The notes under the pieces were generated by a model. It did not search any database and was not told the DNA's origin. It worked only from the letters and a program-made list of their open reading frames with translations. A program made the position numbers and the translations under genes. From Leuconostoc gelidum subsp. gelidum KCTC 3527 (GTDB taxonomy: Bacteria; Bacillota; Bacilli; Lactobacillales; Lactobacillaceae), in assembly GCF_000166715.1 (NCBI RefSeq), contig NZ_AEMI01000015.1, positions 1-64,000 on the forward strand: a DNA stretch of 64,000 nucleotides, written 5' to 3'. Each line of letters opens with the position of its first letter. The first letter of the stretch is position 1. Positions 46,309 through 54,677 of the stretch are shown one piece after another.

Positions 46309-46362
46309 TAAAAAGTACCACCTCCATTAGCGTCTAATATAAACGCTCCTGAGATGGTACTT
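46309..46362 (-). terminator. terminator of gltX
   Basis: AAGTACCA..GAGCGT pairs with ACGC..TGGTACTTTTT in an interrupted stem, with T5 on the minus strand. Confidence 0.8.
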
Positions 46363-46376
46363 CATCGTGTCACTAA

Positions 46377-47873
46377 TTAATTCAAATATGTCGCTTTAAT
46401 ATCAGCCATTGTACTCAAAATTGTTTTCTTATCCATAACAACTAACATTTCTGGTAGGTTAGGACCTTGAATTTCATGCGTTGTCGCAATACGAATTGGG
46501 TTCCATAAATTGCGACCCTTGATGTCAAGTGTGTTTTGAATCGAACGAATGGTATTCATATAATCTTCTGCGGTTGCTGATTCTGGTAGCGCTGTGTAAG
46601 CTGATTCCCATGCAGAAAATACTTTGCGTCCATCGTCTGATGTCAAATAATCGACCATCTCATCAGTCATGTCTCCTAATTCAAAGAATGGTTGACGCAC
46701 TAACGCAACAACTTCGCGTGTGTAAGAAATGCCTTCCACGCCAGCTACCTTGATCACTTCAGCAAGCCAATCTTTTTTAGTTTCTGCGTCAGCCGCGGAA
46801 ACTAAATTAGCGTTTACTAATTCTTGAATTAATTGTGGCATCACTTGATCTAAATCACGACGCATCCACTGGTTGTTAATCCATTCCAACTTCTTTTGGT
46901 CAAATTTAGCATTAGCCTTTGACAAACGCGTTTCGTCAAACATTTGTTTAAATGATTCAAGTGAGAAAATCTCGTCTTCACCCTTTGGCGACCAACCAAG
47001 TAAACCAATAAAATTGACCATTGCTTGTGGTTGATAACCCAATTCGTGATATTGTTCTACGAATTGCAACAGATTCTCATCACGCTTTGATAACTTTTTG
47101 CCTGTTTCACCGTTAATAATCAATGCCATATGACCAAACTTTGGTACATCCCAACCTAAGGCTTCAAAGATCATAATTTGTTTTGGTGTGTTTGATACAT
47201 GATCATCGCCACGTAATACGTGAGAGATCTTCATCAAATGATCATCCACAACCACTGCAAAATTGTAAGTTGGCATGCCATCAGTTTTTTGAATAACCCA
47301 GTCACCACCAACTTCTTTGGCGCCAATTTCAATATGACCTTTAACAATATCATTCCATGCGTAAACTTTTTCTTCAGGAACACGGAAACGAACGACAGCT
47401 TTCAATCCCTGCGCTTCAAATTCAGCATATTTGGCTTCACGTTCTTCAGATGTTAGCCCTTCATACTCGTAAACATAATGCGGTGCTTGCTTCGCTGCTT
47501 GTTGTGCTTCACGCTCAGCTGCAATTGTTTCCGTTGTTTTATATGACTTATAAGCCCGTCCCTTAGCCAATAATTCGTCAATAAATGGTTGGTATAACCC
47601 TTGTTCATTACGTTCTGATTGACGGTAAGGTCCGTACTCACCAGGATTTGCTGGTGATTCATCCCAATCCAACCCAAGCCAAGCCAAATTATCTAATTGT
47701 GATTTCTCACCGTCCGCAATATTACGCGCTGTATCAGTATCTTCAATACGGATAATGAACTTGCCATTATAATGGCGCGCAAAAAGCCAGTTAAAGATTG
47801 CTGTACGCGCATTACCAATATGTAAGTGGCCCGTTGGTGATGGTGCGTAGCGAACACGAATTTCTTCAGTCAT
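46377..47873 (-). CDS. gltX: glutamyl-tRNA synthetase
   Basis: A 498-aa class I synthetase charging tRNA-Glu, and in this lineage probably tRNA-Gln as well for later amidation. The HIGH motif appears as PSPTGHLHIGNARTA and the KMSKS motif as GKKLSKRDE. The C-terminal all-helical anticodon domain is complete. AGGAG lies 12 nt before the ATG. radA and dut, its usual neighbours, are found 3.5 kb away across an inserted cassette. Confidence 0.97.
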   Translation of the reverse strand: MTEEIRVRYAPSPTGHLHIGNARTAIFNWLFARHYNGKFIIRIEDTDTARNIADGEKSQLDNLAWLGLDWDESPANPGEYGPYRQSERNEQGLYQPFIDELLAKGRAYKSYKTTETIAAEREAQQAAKQAPHYVYEYEGLTSEEREAKYAEFEAQGLKAVVRFRVPEEKVYAWNDIVKGHIEIGAKEVGGDWVIQKTDGMPTYNFAVVVDDHLMKISHVLRGDDHVSNTPKQIMIFEALGWDVPKFGHMALIINGETGKKLSKRDENLLQFVEQYHELGYQPQAMVNFIGLLGWSPKGEDEIFSLESFKQMFDETRLSKANAKFDQKKLEWINNQWMRRDLDQVMPQLIQELVNANLVSAADAETKKDWLAEVIKVAGVEGISYTREVVALVRQPFFELGDMTDEMVDYLTSDDGRKVFSAWESAYTALPESATAEDYMNTIRSIQNTLDIKGRNLWNPIRIATTHEIQGPNLPEMLVVMDKKTILSTMADIKATYLN

Positions 47874-48054
47874 GTTGTGTCGTTTCTCCTAAGTGTCATT
47901 TTATCATGTTTCGTCTAGATACTAGTATACAACATTCATTAGTCTAATTTCCAATATGCACAGTTGAAACAATACTATTGCAAACTTTTAGCAAAAAACC
48001 GAATTTGTTTATTATAAATGAGACCCACCTATCTTATCCTTTTTCAACAGCAGA

Positions 48055-48419
48055 TTACATGTAATAGTTTATAATATCCAAATAATCATTTTTAAGATAA
48101 AAGTCATGATCCAAAGCTCTGGCTGTCAATCTGAACGCAACATACCCTCTATTTGATGGTCATCAATAACTTGTTTGAGCAGTAAAAAGCCTATGCCTTG
48201 ATTCTGAAAATTCGAATCAACAGCGACAGAAACGAGTCTAATTACTGATTTATCTGTTTCATTGATTGAAAGTGTTCAATCAATTTTTGGTCTGATACAA
48301 TACCATAAAATTAATTATTTTTTTCAATTAGTAAATCATTTGGCAATAAGTGTTTTCCTAAGGGCTCACGCAATATTTTGTTTCTCTTCACTTTTTCATT
48401 CAATGATAATTTTTTAAGT
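48055..48419 (-). pseudogene. decayed GNAT acetyltransferase gene
   Basis: Three segments of one acetyltransferase can be read across different frames. The N-terminal part (..NKILREPLGKHLLPNDLLIE) runs into an in-frame TAA and continues FYGIVSDQKLIEHF. After a frameshift it continues SVAVDSNFQNQGIGFLLLKQ with the acetyl-CoA loop QNQGIG, then a TGA. After another shift comes ARALDHDFYLKNDY, the usual GNAT C-terminus, to a TAA at 48055. At least one stop and two shifts make it inactive. It marks a decaying stretch next to the accessory cassette. Confidence 0.75.
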
Positions 48420-48668
48420 ATTTATAGCATATTTTATTACAAGCATTAGTCATGGAAAAGTAATTATTTAATAGTATTCTGTTTCTATTCTTGCAACAAC
48501 TAATATGAATAACAACGAACCCTATCATACAATTATTAAAACTGCTAGCATTAACGGCAGTGTTTATCAAGATATTTAAATATAAAAATTTTGATTAATT
48601 ATAATTTTTATATTTTAAAATATATTATTTAGTGCTAGACTTATATACAAATTAGGAGGGCTATTTTT
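48420..48668 (+). promoter_or_regulatory. AT-rich upstream region of the isonitrile cassette with inverted repeats
   Basis: No gene is seen here. AAATATAAAAATT (48578-48590) and AATTTTTATATTT (48603-48615) are perfect 13-bp inverted copies. They overlap a 16-bp palindrome TATATTTTAAAATATA (48609-48624). A possible promoter is TTGATT (48591), 17 bp, TTTAAA (48614). AGGAGGG at 48654-48660 is a strong ribosome binding site for the ATG at 48669. Confidence 0.5.
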
Positions 48669-48852
48669 ATGAATAAATTAAAGTCGAATATAAAGTTATT
48701 ATCGGATGATTTTGATCCTTGGTATGTATTGCTATCAGAACCAGCAATAATTGATAAAAAAAGGTAATTTATACTGAAAATCCAAAACTAGAAAAAAATT
48801 TATAGATGTTAAGTATGACAATTTAAAAAAAGAGGCTGAGCAAAAAGCACAA
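48669..48852 (+). pseudogene. frameshifted 5' part of the isonitrile synthase gene
   Basis: The true start is probably the ATG at 48669, which follows AGGAGGG. The frame encodes MNKLKSNIKLLSDDFDPWYV.. but stops at 48765 just after a run of seven A (48756-48762). Adding one A continues the protein (..KVIYTENPKLE). A second A7 run (48792-48798) again needs one extra A to reach the long frame that continues FIDVKYDNLKKEAEQKAQL. With both repaired the protein would be 391 aa. Causes may be homopolymer sequencing error, slippage-based phase variation or decay. Confidence 0.75.
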
Positions 48853-49842
48853 TTGATTATACGTGAACGATGGAGAGAATTAAGATTATTATCTCCATCT
48901 CAGCAAGTTGCAACAATACTTTCTTCTAAAAAATTTAGAAATGGTAATTCTTTTGACGTTAAAAATTATTTAACAAAATGTCTGGAAAATTCTAAAGAAA
49001 GCATTCAGTTTGTATTGCCCTCCTTTCCATTTAAAATTCCTAATCCCTTAAAAACTTGGCATCATAATTTAGATGCGGGTGAAATGTTATGTTTACAACG
49101 ATTATATTTAATTTCTTTTTTAACTCAAGAATTGATGAATAAAAAGACAGAATTTATAATTATCTCTGATGGTCTCATTTATTCCGATCTTTGTGATGTA
49201 GATGCGTTTGAATATAAATCGTATAGTCAACGTGCTAAACAAATAATTGATAAAATGGGTATTCAAGATAATATTAAATATGTTGATATGATGAATGATG
49301 TTCTTAGTGATAAACAAGATGAATATGATCAAACCTTACAACAAGTGCAGCATGAGTTAAAGGATTGGTGGAAAAATAATAAATCCTCTTCTAGAATTCA
49401 ATATTTAATAAATAATATGAGTGGAAATATAAATACAAATGACATAGATTGTTCAGTTCTTAGATCAATGACTCAAGAAAATGTTAATTCAGTATTTGAG
49501 GTATACTCGGAGACTTTACAAAGACGTGCTTCGCAAAAAGCGTTTGAGTTCACTTCAAAACTTGTAATATTACGTGTTATGGACGCTGTTTTACAGAAAT
49601 ATGAAGGTTGTATTAGAGCCACTGTTCATCCAAAACCCGGACAATTTGGGATACATTTAGTTAATTCCAATAGTCGAATTTTCCCCTGGCAAGGAGTAAT
49701 CTTGAAAAACAATTCTAATGAATTTCATACCACATCTACGCAAGAAGCATGGAAAGAAGCAAAATATGAAGTGTTTGAAAAAGAATCTGGTGATTTTCTA
49801 TATTATTCGGCAAATAATATTCAAGATGGGATAAACTTATGA
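48853..49842 (+). CDS. isonitrile (isocyanide) synthase family protein, DIT1/PvcA type
   Basis: The open 329-aa part of a protein of the PvcA/IsnA/Dit1 family, which turns the amino group of Tyr or Trp (or another amino acid) into an isonitrile. Family marks: FVLPSFPFKIPNP (about residues 55-67), the EFIIISDGLIYSDL block, and the C-terminal ATVHPKPGQFGIHLVNSN and PWQGVIL. The nominal start is a TTG with no ribosome binding site, so this is probably the body of a longer gene starting at 48669. The stop overlaps the MFS gene by ATGA. No PvcB-like oxygenase is adjacent. The gene is AT-rich and on the opposite strand to its neighbours, suggesting transfer. Confidence 0.82.
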   Translation: MIIRERWRELRLLSPSQQVATILSSKKFRNGNSFDVKNYLTKCLENSKESIQFVLPSFPFKIPNPLKTWHHNLDAGEMLCLQRLYLISFLTQELMNKKTEFIIISDGLIYSDLCDVDAFEYKSYSQRAKQIIDKMGIQDNIKYVDMMNDVLSDKQDEYDQTLQQVQHELKDWWKNNKSSSRIQYLINNMSGNINTNDIDCSVLRSMTQENVNSVFEVYSETLQRRASQKAFEFTSKLVILRVMDAVLQKYEGCIRATVHPKPGQFGIHLVNSNSRIFPWQGVILKNNSNEFHTTSTQEAWKEAKYEVFEKESGDFLYYSANNIQDGINL

Positions 49843-51032
49843 TGGTACAAAAAAATAAGGTTGTAATTAGCTTATTAATGCTTTCCCAAGCTTGCTATTT
49901 ATCCGCAATGAGTGTTGATATGACTATTACTGCTTTGGTCGGCTCGGAACTGTCTCGAAATAAAGTTTATGCCACTATTCCAATGGCTTTGATTGCCATA
50001 TTAAGCGTTATTGTTGCCCCGAATATTCCAAAAATTGCTACAAGAATCGGATTAAAAAACATATTTATTTCAGGCGGATTTATTGCCGCTTTAGGTGGTC
50101 TTATTTCTTGGTATGCTATAACAAAACATTCTTTCATTCTTCTTTGTATTGGTACTTCTTGTGTAGGTGCTTACCAAGCAATTGCCAATTATTACCGATA
50201 TGTCGCTGCCGATATTTCTCATGGAAAAGAGGTTCGCAATATTTCTTTAGTATTATCGGCTGGGGTAGTTGCAGCTATTATTGGACCTATACTAGCAACA
50301 TGGACAAGCCAAATATTATTTCCAATCTATTCTGGTGCATATATACTAGTTGGTATTCTTGGTGTCTGCGCTATGATCATTAATAGTTGTCTACCTCGTA
50401 AAGAAGTAGACAATACGATAATTTATCCAACTAATACACAAAACACGCAAAAACAAAAATACGTGAGTTTTTTATCTCTTCTCAAAAGACCAACCTTTAG
50501 AAGTAGTATCCTGATATGTCTATGCAGTTGTTTTTCTATGGCATTAATAATGTCGGGGGCTCCGATATTTATGAAAAGTATGCTGCACAGTTCTGCTAGC
50601 CAGAGAATGATGGGTATGCAGCTACATATGATTGGCATGTATTTACCAGTTGTTCTATTACCTTTTTTTTCAAAGTATATTTCGTTAAAAATACAAATAT
50701 TATGTGCTTTAACCATCGGGATTGCTGCTACTTGGATTAGTATATTCAATGTCAATCACGTGACAGTTATGTTAACACTGCTTTTTATTGGTATTTTTTG
50801 GAGTTTGAGCTATGCTTCCGGAAGTGCTTTATTAACAAAATCTTATACGGCAGATGAGCGTCAATCAGCACGGGGAAAAGGAGAACTATTTCCAGTATTG
50901 GGTCTTGCTTTGGGTAGCCTTACGGCTGGTCCATTCAGTGAATATATTAATTGGTCTGCACAAATGTTCTTTGTCTTAATGTTTATTTTTTTAACTATGA
51001 TCATGGTTATTATAGATTGGAAAAAGATATAA
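49839..51032 (+). CDS. MFS transporter paired with the isonitrile synthase
   Basis: A 397-aa transporter predicted to have about 12 membrane helices (12-TM major facilitator). It starts MMVQKNKVVISLLMLSQACY and ends with Lys/Ile. The ATG overlaps the synthase stop by 4 nt, so the two are translationally coupled. It probably exports the isonitrile product or moves its metal complex. It resembles multidrug MFS in general, with no narrow family recognised. AT-rich like its partner, it ends at a strong terminator. Confidence 0.85.
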   Translation: MMVQKNKVVISLLMLSQACYLSAMSVDMTITALVGSELSRNKVYATIPMALIAILSVIVAPNIPKIATRIGLKNIFISGGFIAALGGLISWYAITKHSFILLCIGTSCVGAYQAIANYYRYVAADISHGKEVRNISLVLSAGVVAAIIGPILATWTSQILFPIYSGAYILVGILGVCAMIINSCLPRKEVDNTIIYPTNTQNTQKQKYVSFLSLLKRPTFRSSILICLCSCFSMALIMSGAPIFMKSMLHSSASQRMMGMQLHMIGMYLPVVLLPFFSKYISLKIQILCALTIGIAATWISIFNVNHVTVMLTLLFIGIFWSLSYASGSALLTKSYTADERQSARGKGELFPVLGLALGSLTAGPFSEYINWSAQMFFVLMFIFLTMIMVIIDWKKI

Positions 51033-51108
51033 TTTCTTAGAATATTAGTGAATTTCTGATTCATAAAACTTAAAATTGACTTTGACAGCTAAACTATTGT
51101 ATTCAAGT

Positions 51109-51141
51109 AAAAACGCTTATTTTCTTATAATAAGCGTTTTT
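51109..51141 (+). terminator. terminator of the isonitrile/MFS operon
   Basis: AAACGCTTAT pairs with ATAAGCGTTT, followed by T-rich sequence on the plus strand. Confidence 0.88.
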
Positions 51142-51182
51142 TATTTTTTAGTAACATCCTTTTGTAAAAAATTAACCACTTA

Positions 51183-51217
51183 CACAAAAAAGCTACCAGA
51201 AAAGGTACCTTTTTGTG
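51183..51217 (-). terminator. probable terminator of radA
   Basis: CACAAAAAGGTACC pairs with GGTAGCTTTTTTGTG (one mismatch). It lies about 160 nt past the radA stop; no gene is seen in the stretch 51142-51379. Confidence 0.6.
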
Positions 51218-51379
51218 CAAAAATTTTATTCAAGTTTGATAACTATCATTTATTAGGTTTTTATCTTTTTTAAATCGTTTTTAAATTCGGTCGTTGGTCT
51301 AGCAAACAACCGACTGTATTCATCTCTTTGCTGTGTTAATTGATACCATAAGCACAACAAAAAATTCTCAGCCACTAAT

Positions 51380-52747
51380 TTAATCCAAAGCCAATTTTAA
51401 AGCCTCACTTAACGTCGTTACGCCAATAACTTGTATACCCTCTGGAAACACGATACCATTCAAATTGTTCTTAGGCACAATTGCCCGTTTAAATCCGAGC
51501 TTACGCGCTTCTTTTAATCGTCCTTCAATATCAGCAACACTGCGTACTTCGCCCGTTAGCCCTATTTCGCCGACAAAAACATCACTCGGACGAGATTCTT
51601 TATCGTGGTATGAACTAGCTATTGCTACTGCAATAGCTAAATCAATCGCTGGCTCATCTAACTTAACACCGCCTGCTGCTTTCAAATAAGCATCCTGATT
51701 TTGCAAAAGTAGATTGGCTCGTTTTTCTAACACTGCCATAATTAATGACACGCGATTCCGATCTAATCCTGATGCTGTCCGTTGTGCATTGCCAAACACT
51801 GTTGGTGTGACCAAAGCTTGCAATTCCACTAAGATTGGTCTAGATCCTTCAAGTGCGACAACAATTGCTGAACCCGTTGCCCCAGCTAAACGCTCTTCTA
51901 AGAAAATTTCCGAAGGATTAGCCACTTCAATTAAACCACCATCACGCATTTCAAAAATACCCAACTCATTGGTTGCACCGAATCGATTTTTCACTGCACG
52001 TAAAATACGATATTTATAATTACTATCACCCTCAAAATAAAGCACTGTATCAACCATATGCTCCAAAATTTTAGGCCCTGCAATCGCACCATCTTTGGTA
52101 ACATGACCAACAATGAAGATAGATATATTATTTGTTTTGGCAATTTGTAAGAGATCTGCAGTGACTTCTCGAATTTGTGATACTGATCCTATTGCTGATG
52201 TCACATCTGGTTCTTGCATGGTTTGCACAGAATCAATCACCACAAAATCCGGTTGTAATTCATCAATTTGTTTTTTAATGGCCGTCATATCAGTTTCTGG
52301 GTACAAATAAAATTCATCGTTACCGACACCCAAGCGGTCAGCACGTAACTTAACTTGTGTCGCAGATTCTTCACCGGTGACGTACAAAACGCGGCCCTCA
52401 TGTGCCAATTGCCCAGAAACTTGCAACAACAGTGTTGATTTCCCAATACCTGGATCACCACCAATTAACACCATTGACCCAGGAACAACACCACCACCTA
52501 ATACACGATTGAGCTCTTTTAAATTGGTCGCCACACGTGGCGTTTCTTCAGAAGTAATTTCATTAATTTTTTCTACTTTTGCCGTACGTCCATCAAGACT
52601 CACACGACTTTTACGATCATTTACTTCAGGCGCAATTTTTTCTTCGACAAATGTGCCCCATTCACCGCAGTTTGAACACCGCCCAAGATAACGTGCTGAT
52701 GTGAAGCCACAGTTGGAACAAATAAATTGTGTTTTTACTTTGGCGAT
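51380..52747 (-). CDS. radA: DNA repair protein RadA, probable AUC start
   Basis: A 455-aa recombination helicase. The zinc finger C10-x2-C13-x10-C24-x2-C27 ([20 protein letters not shown]), Walker [13 protein letters not shown], the RadA motif KNRFGATNE and a C-terminal Lon-like domain are all present. The zinc finger lies upstream of the first ATG/GTG/TTG (a GTG at 52603). The only codon that fits family length and the ribosome binding site (GGAG at 7 nt) is ATC at 52747. So initiation is probably at AUC, or the base was changed or misread. Starting at the GTG would lose the zinc finger. dut lies upstream. Confidence 0.85.
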   Translation of the reverse strand: MAKVKTQFICSNCGFTSARYLGRCSNCGEWGTFVEEKIAPEVNDRKSRVSLDGRTAKVEKINEITSEETPRVATNLKELNRVLGGGVVPGSMVLIGGDPGIGKSTLLLQVSGQLAHEGRVLYVTGEESATQVKLRADRLGVGNDEFYLYPETDMTAIKKQIDELQPDFVVIDSVQTMQEPDVTSAIGSVSQIREVTADLLQIAKTNNISIFIVGHVTKDGAIAGPKILEHMVDTVLYFEGDSNYKYRILRAVKNRFGATNELGIFEMRDGGLIEVANPSEIFLEERLAGATGSAIVVALEGSRPILVELQALVTPTVFGNAQRTASGLDRNRVSLIMAVLEKRANLLLQNQDAYLKAAGGVKLDEPAIDLAIAVAIASSYHDKESRPSDVFVGEIGLTGEVRSVADIEGRLKEARKLGFKRAIVPKNNLNGIVFPEGIQVIGVTTLSEALKLALD

Positions 52748-52845
52748 AGTTATTCTCCTTTGTCAATAATTGATTAGATGCATTGTGTAACTTGATAGTT
52801 TTTCTAACACTGTTTGCGATAACAATAGAGTATGTTATTAGTTGA

Positions 52846-53385
52846 TTAGTTTTGTCCAGTCGATCCAAAACCACCCTGACGTGAAGCCTTTGCGACCTTA
52901 TCATCCCCATCTGCCAATAAATATGGTAAGAAAATACCTTGTCCAATCCGTTCGCCTTTTTTTATTTTGACATCCTTAATGCCAAAATTAATGAATTGGA
53001 AGAAAATCTCGCCTTCATTTGAAGAATTGTTATAATAGTCTGCATCCACAATTCCGACACCATTGGGCATCATAATACGTTTTTTAATTGGTCCACTTGA
53101 ACGCGAAACAAGTTGCAAATACTCACCATTATCCATGTAAGCCTTGATACCAGTGGGTATTAAAACTGGTTTTAGCATATTTTGGAGATCTGCATTATCA
53201 CGCACACCCTTTAATTTACCTAATGACAAAATACTCAATCCCTTAAAAAAATGATTACTTAAAGCGCTAGGAATGACAACATCTTCTGAAGCTTCGAAGT
53301 CATATCCAGCTGCCGCTTGTGTGCTTCGTTTTGGTAAATTAAGGCCATCATTGGCTTTCGTTGAAACAATTTCAAATCCACGCAT
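52846..53385 (-). CDS. dut: dUTP diphosphatase
   Basis: A 179-aa trimeric dUTPase that keeps uracil out of DNA and makes dUMP. Motifs seen: AAGYDFEASED (I), SRSSGPIKKRI (II), GVGIVDADYYNN (III), KKGERIGQGIF (IV) and GGFGSTG (V) at the C-terminus, in the correct order. I chose the ATG at 53385, where family proteins begin (MRGFEIVS). Its ribosome binding site is remote (GGAGG, 50 nt away) across a strong hairpin; a GTG at about 53424 with a shorter spacing is the alternative. The gene is followed by radA. Confidence 0.9.
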   Translation of the reverse strand: MRGFEIVSTKANDGLNLPKRSTQAAAGYDFEASEDVVIPSALSNHFFKGLSILSLGKLKGVRDNADLQNMLKPVLIPTGIKAYMDNGEYLQLVSRSSGPIKKRIMMPNGVGIVDADYYNNSSNEGEIFFQFINFGIKDVKIKKGERIGQGIFLPYLLADGDDKVAKASRQGGFGSTGQN

Positions 53386-53440
53386 ATTATTAAAGTACAG
53401 CGATGTAACTATATAGTTACACACGCTATACGTTTCCTCC
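53383..53440 (-). promoter_or_regulatory. dut leader hairpin containing an 18-bp palindrome
   Basis: On the minus strand GGAGG (53440-53436) and AAAC precede a hairpin made of GTATAGCG/CGCTGTAC (53431-53424 with 53402-53395) and the perfect palindrome TGTAACTATATAGTTACA (53404-53421). The ATG follows after 9 nt. Folded, the ribosome binding site is 13 nt from the ATG. A TATAAT (53470-53465) further upstream is the likely -10. Confidence 0.55.
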
Positions 53441-53588
53441 ATTATTAGTTGATCTTACTTTACCATTATACGGTAAAATTCGATTAATTTTAAATTGACT
53501 TTGAATAAACGTAATTTGAAATAGTCATACCCACATCGTTTAATAATTTTAAGTTTGATAATTAATTAAAAGTAATCGCTACTTATTG

Positions 53589-53617
53589 TTGACATTAATG
53601 ATAATGATTACTATAAT
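53589..53617 (+). promoter_or_regulatory. metal ABC operon promoter with Fur-family box
   Basis: TTGACA (53589-53594), 17 bp, TATAAT (53612-53617): a perfect promoter. TGATAATGATTACTA (53599-53613) fits the 7-1-7 Fur/Zur/PerR box with two changes and covers the spacer, so metal-loaded repressor would block transcription. Confidence 0.75.
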
Positions 53618-53676
53618 AAGTATTAGTTTGTTTCAGAAAGCGACGAATGGATCATCGAACAAGAAGGAGTAAAAAC

Positions 53677-53715
53677 ATGAACATCAAAAATAAACACAAA
53701 CTGATAGATCCCTAA
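53677..53715 (+). CDS. 12-aa leader peptide ahead of the metal ABC operon
   Basis: A 12-codon frame MNIKNKHKLIDP with a very strong AAGAAGGAG ribosome binding site. It ends 52 nt before the binding-protein gene. Just after it lies TTTAAC-T-GTTAAA (53720-53732). It may be a translated leader that affects downstream expression, or a remnant. No function is known. Confidence 0.45.
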   Translation: MNIKNKHKLIDP

Positions 53716-53767
53716 GTTGTTTAACTGTTAAAACCACTTAAAATTAAGAAAGATAGGAATAAAGAAT

Positions 53768-54673
53768 ATGAAACGTCGTTATACAATAGGTACTATAGTC
53801 ATTGTTATATTAGCAGCAATTATCCTTATATTTATCGGCACGCATCATAGTCAAACAAGCAGTGCAAACAATAATAAAGGCATAAAAGTTGTGTCGTCTG
53901 TTGATTTTTACGGGGAGGCTGCTAAAAAAGTTTTGGGAAATTACGGTAGCGTACAATCCGTTATCACAAACCCAAACATTGATCCACATGACTATGAACC
54001 AAGTGCCAAAATAGCCAAAGAGGTATCCAATGCCAATTTAGTCGTTTATAACGGTATTGGCTATGACTCTTGGATGACTAAGTTAGCCAAAAATGCTAAT
54101 GTCAAATCAGTTCGAGTTGGCGAAGATGTCTTAGGTAAAAAAGACGGTGATAATCCTCATTTGTGGTATCAAAGTCAAACAATGCCAAAACTTGTAAACT
54201 ACTTAGCAACTAAATTTTCAAAAATAGATCCAAAGCACAAATCAGAGTTCAAAGCGAATGCTGAAAAGTACATTGCACAATTACAACCTATTCAAACTAA
54301 AATCACCTCTTTAAAGAAAAATTCAGACAATAAAGCTGTAGATGTTAGCGAACCTGTGTTTGATTACGCTTTAGAGGAACTTGGTTATACGGAAAATAAC
54401 ACGCATTTCGCAAAATCCGTCGAGGACGGTACTGATCCTTCACCAAAAGATATCAAAATTATGCAAGATGATATTAAAAGTAAAAAAATCTCATTTTTCG
54501 TACAAAATACACAAGCTACAGACAAAACTGTGACCGAATTAGTGACATTAGCAAACAAATATTCAGTTCCTGTCTTGAAAGTAACTGAAACAATGCCCAA
54601 AGGTAAAACATACGAGCAATGGATGATTTCACAGTACAATCAATTAGAAAAAATTCAACAAACAGAAAAGTGA
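53768..54673 (+). CDS. metal ABC transporter substrate-binding protein (ZnuA/TroA family)
   Basis: A 301-aa cluster A-I binding protein for zinc or manganese. It has an N-terminal membrane anchor (about residues 7-25) and no lipobox Cys. NPNIDPHDYEP and GDNPHLWYQS supply the metal-binding His residues, and a SEPVFDYALEELGY block and a late Asp complete the site. No His-rich loop is present, so Zn versus Mn cannot be decided. First structural gene of a three-gene ABC operon under a Fur-type box. Confidence 0.9.
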   Translation: MKRRYTIGTIVIVILAAIILIFIGTHHSQTSSANNNKGIKVVSSVDFYGEAAKKVLGNYGSVQSVITNPNIDPHDYEPSAKIAKEVSNANLVVYNGIGYDSWMTKLAKNANVKSVRVGEDVLGKKDGDNPHLWYQSQTMPKLVNYLATKFSKIDPKHKSEFKANAEKYIAQLQPIQTKITSLKKNSDNKAVDVSEPVFDYALEELGYTENNTHFAKSVEDGTDPSPKDIKIMQDDIKSKKISFFVQNTQATDKTVTELVTLANKYSVPVLKVTETMPKGKTYEQWMISQYNQLEKIQQTEK

Positions 54674-54677
54674 TACT

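Noticed and set aside
52662-52946. Minus-strand 94-aa frame overlapping the radA start
   Set aside because: It covers the RadA zinc-finger DNA in the wrong frame and resembles no protein; the zinc finger itself is in the radA frame.
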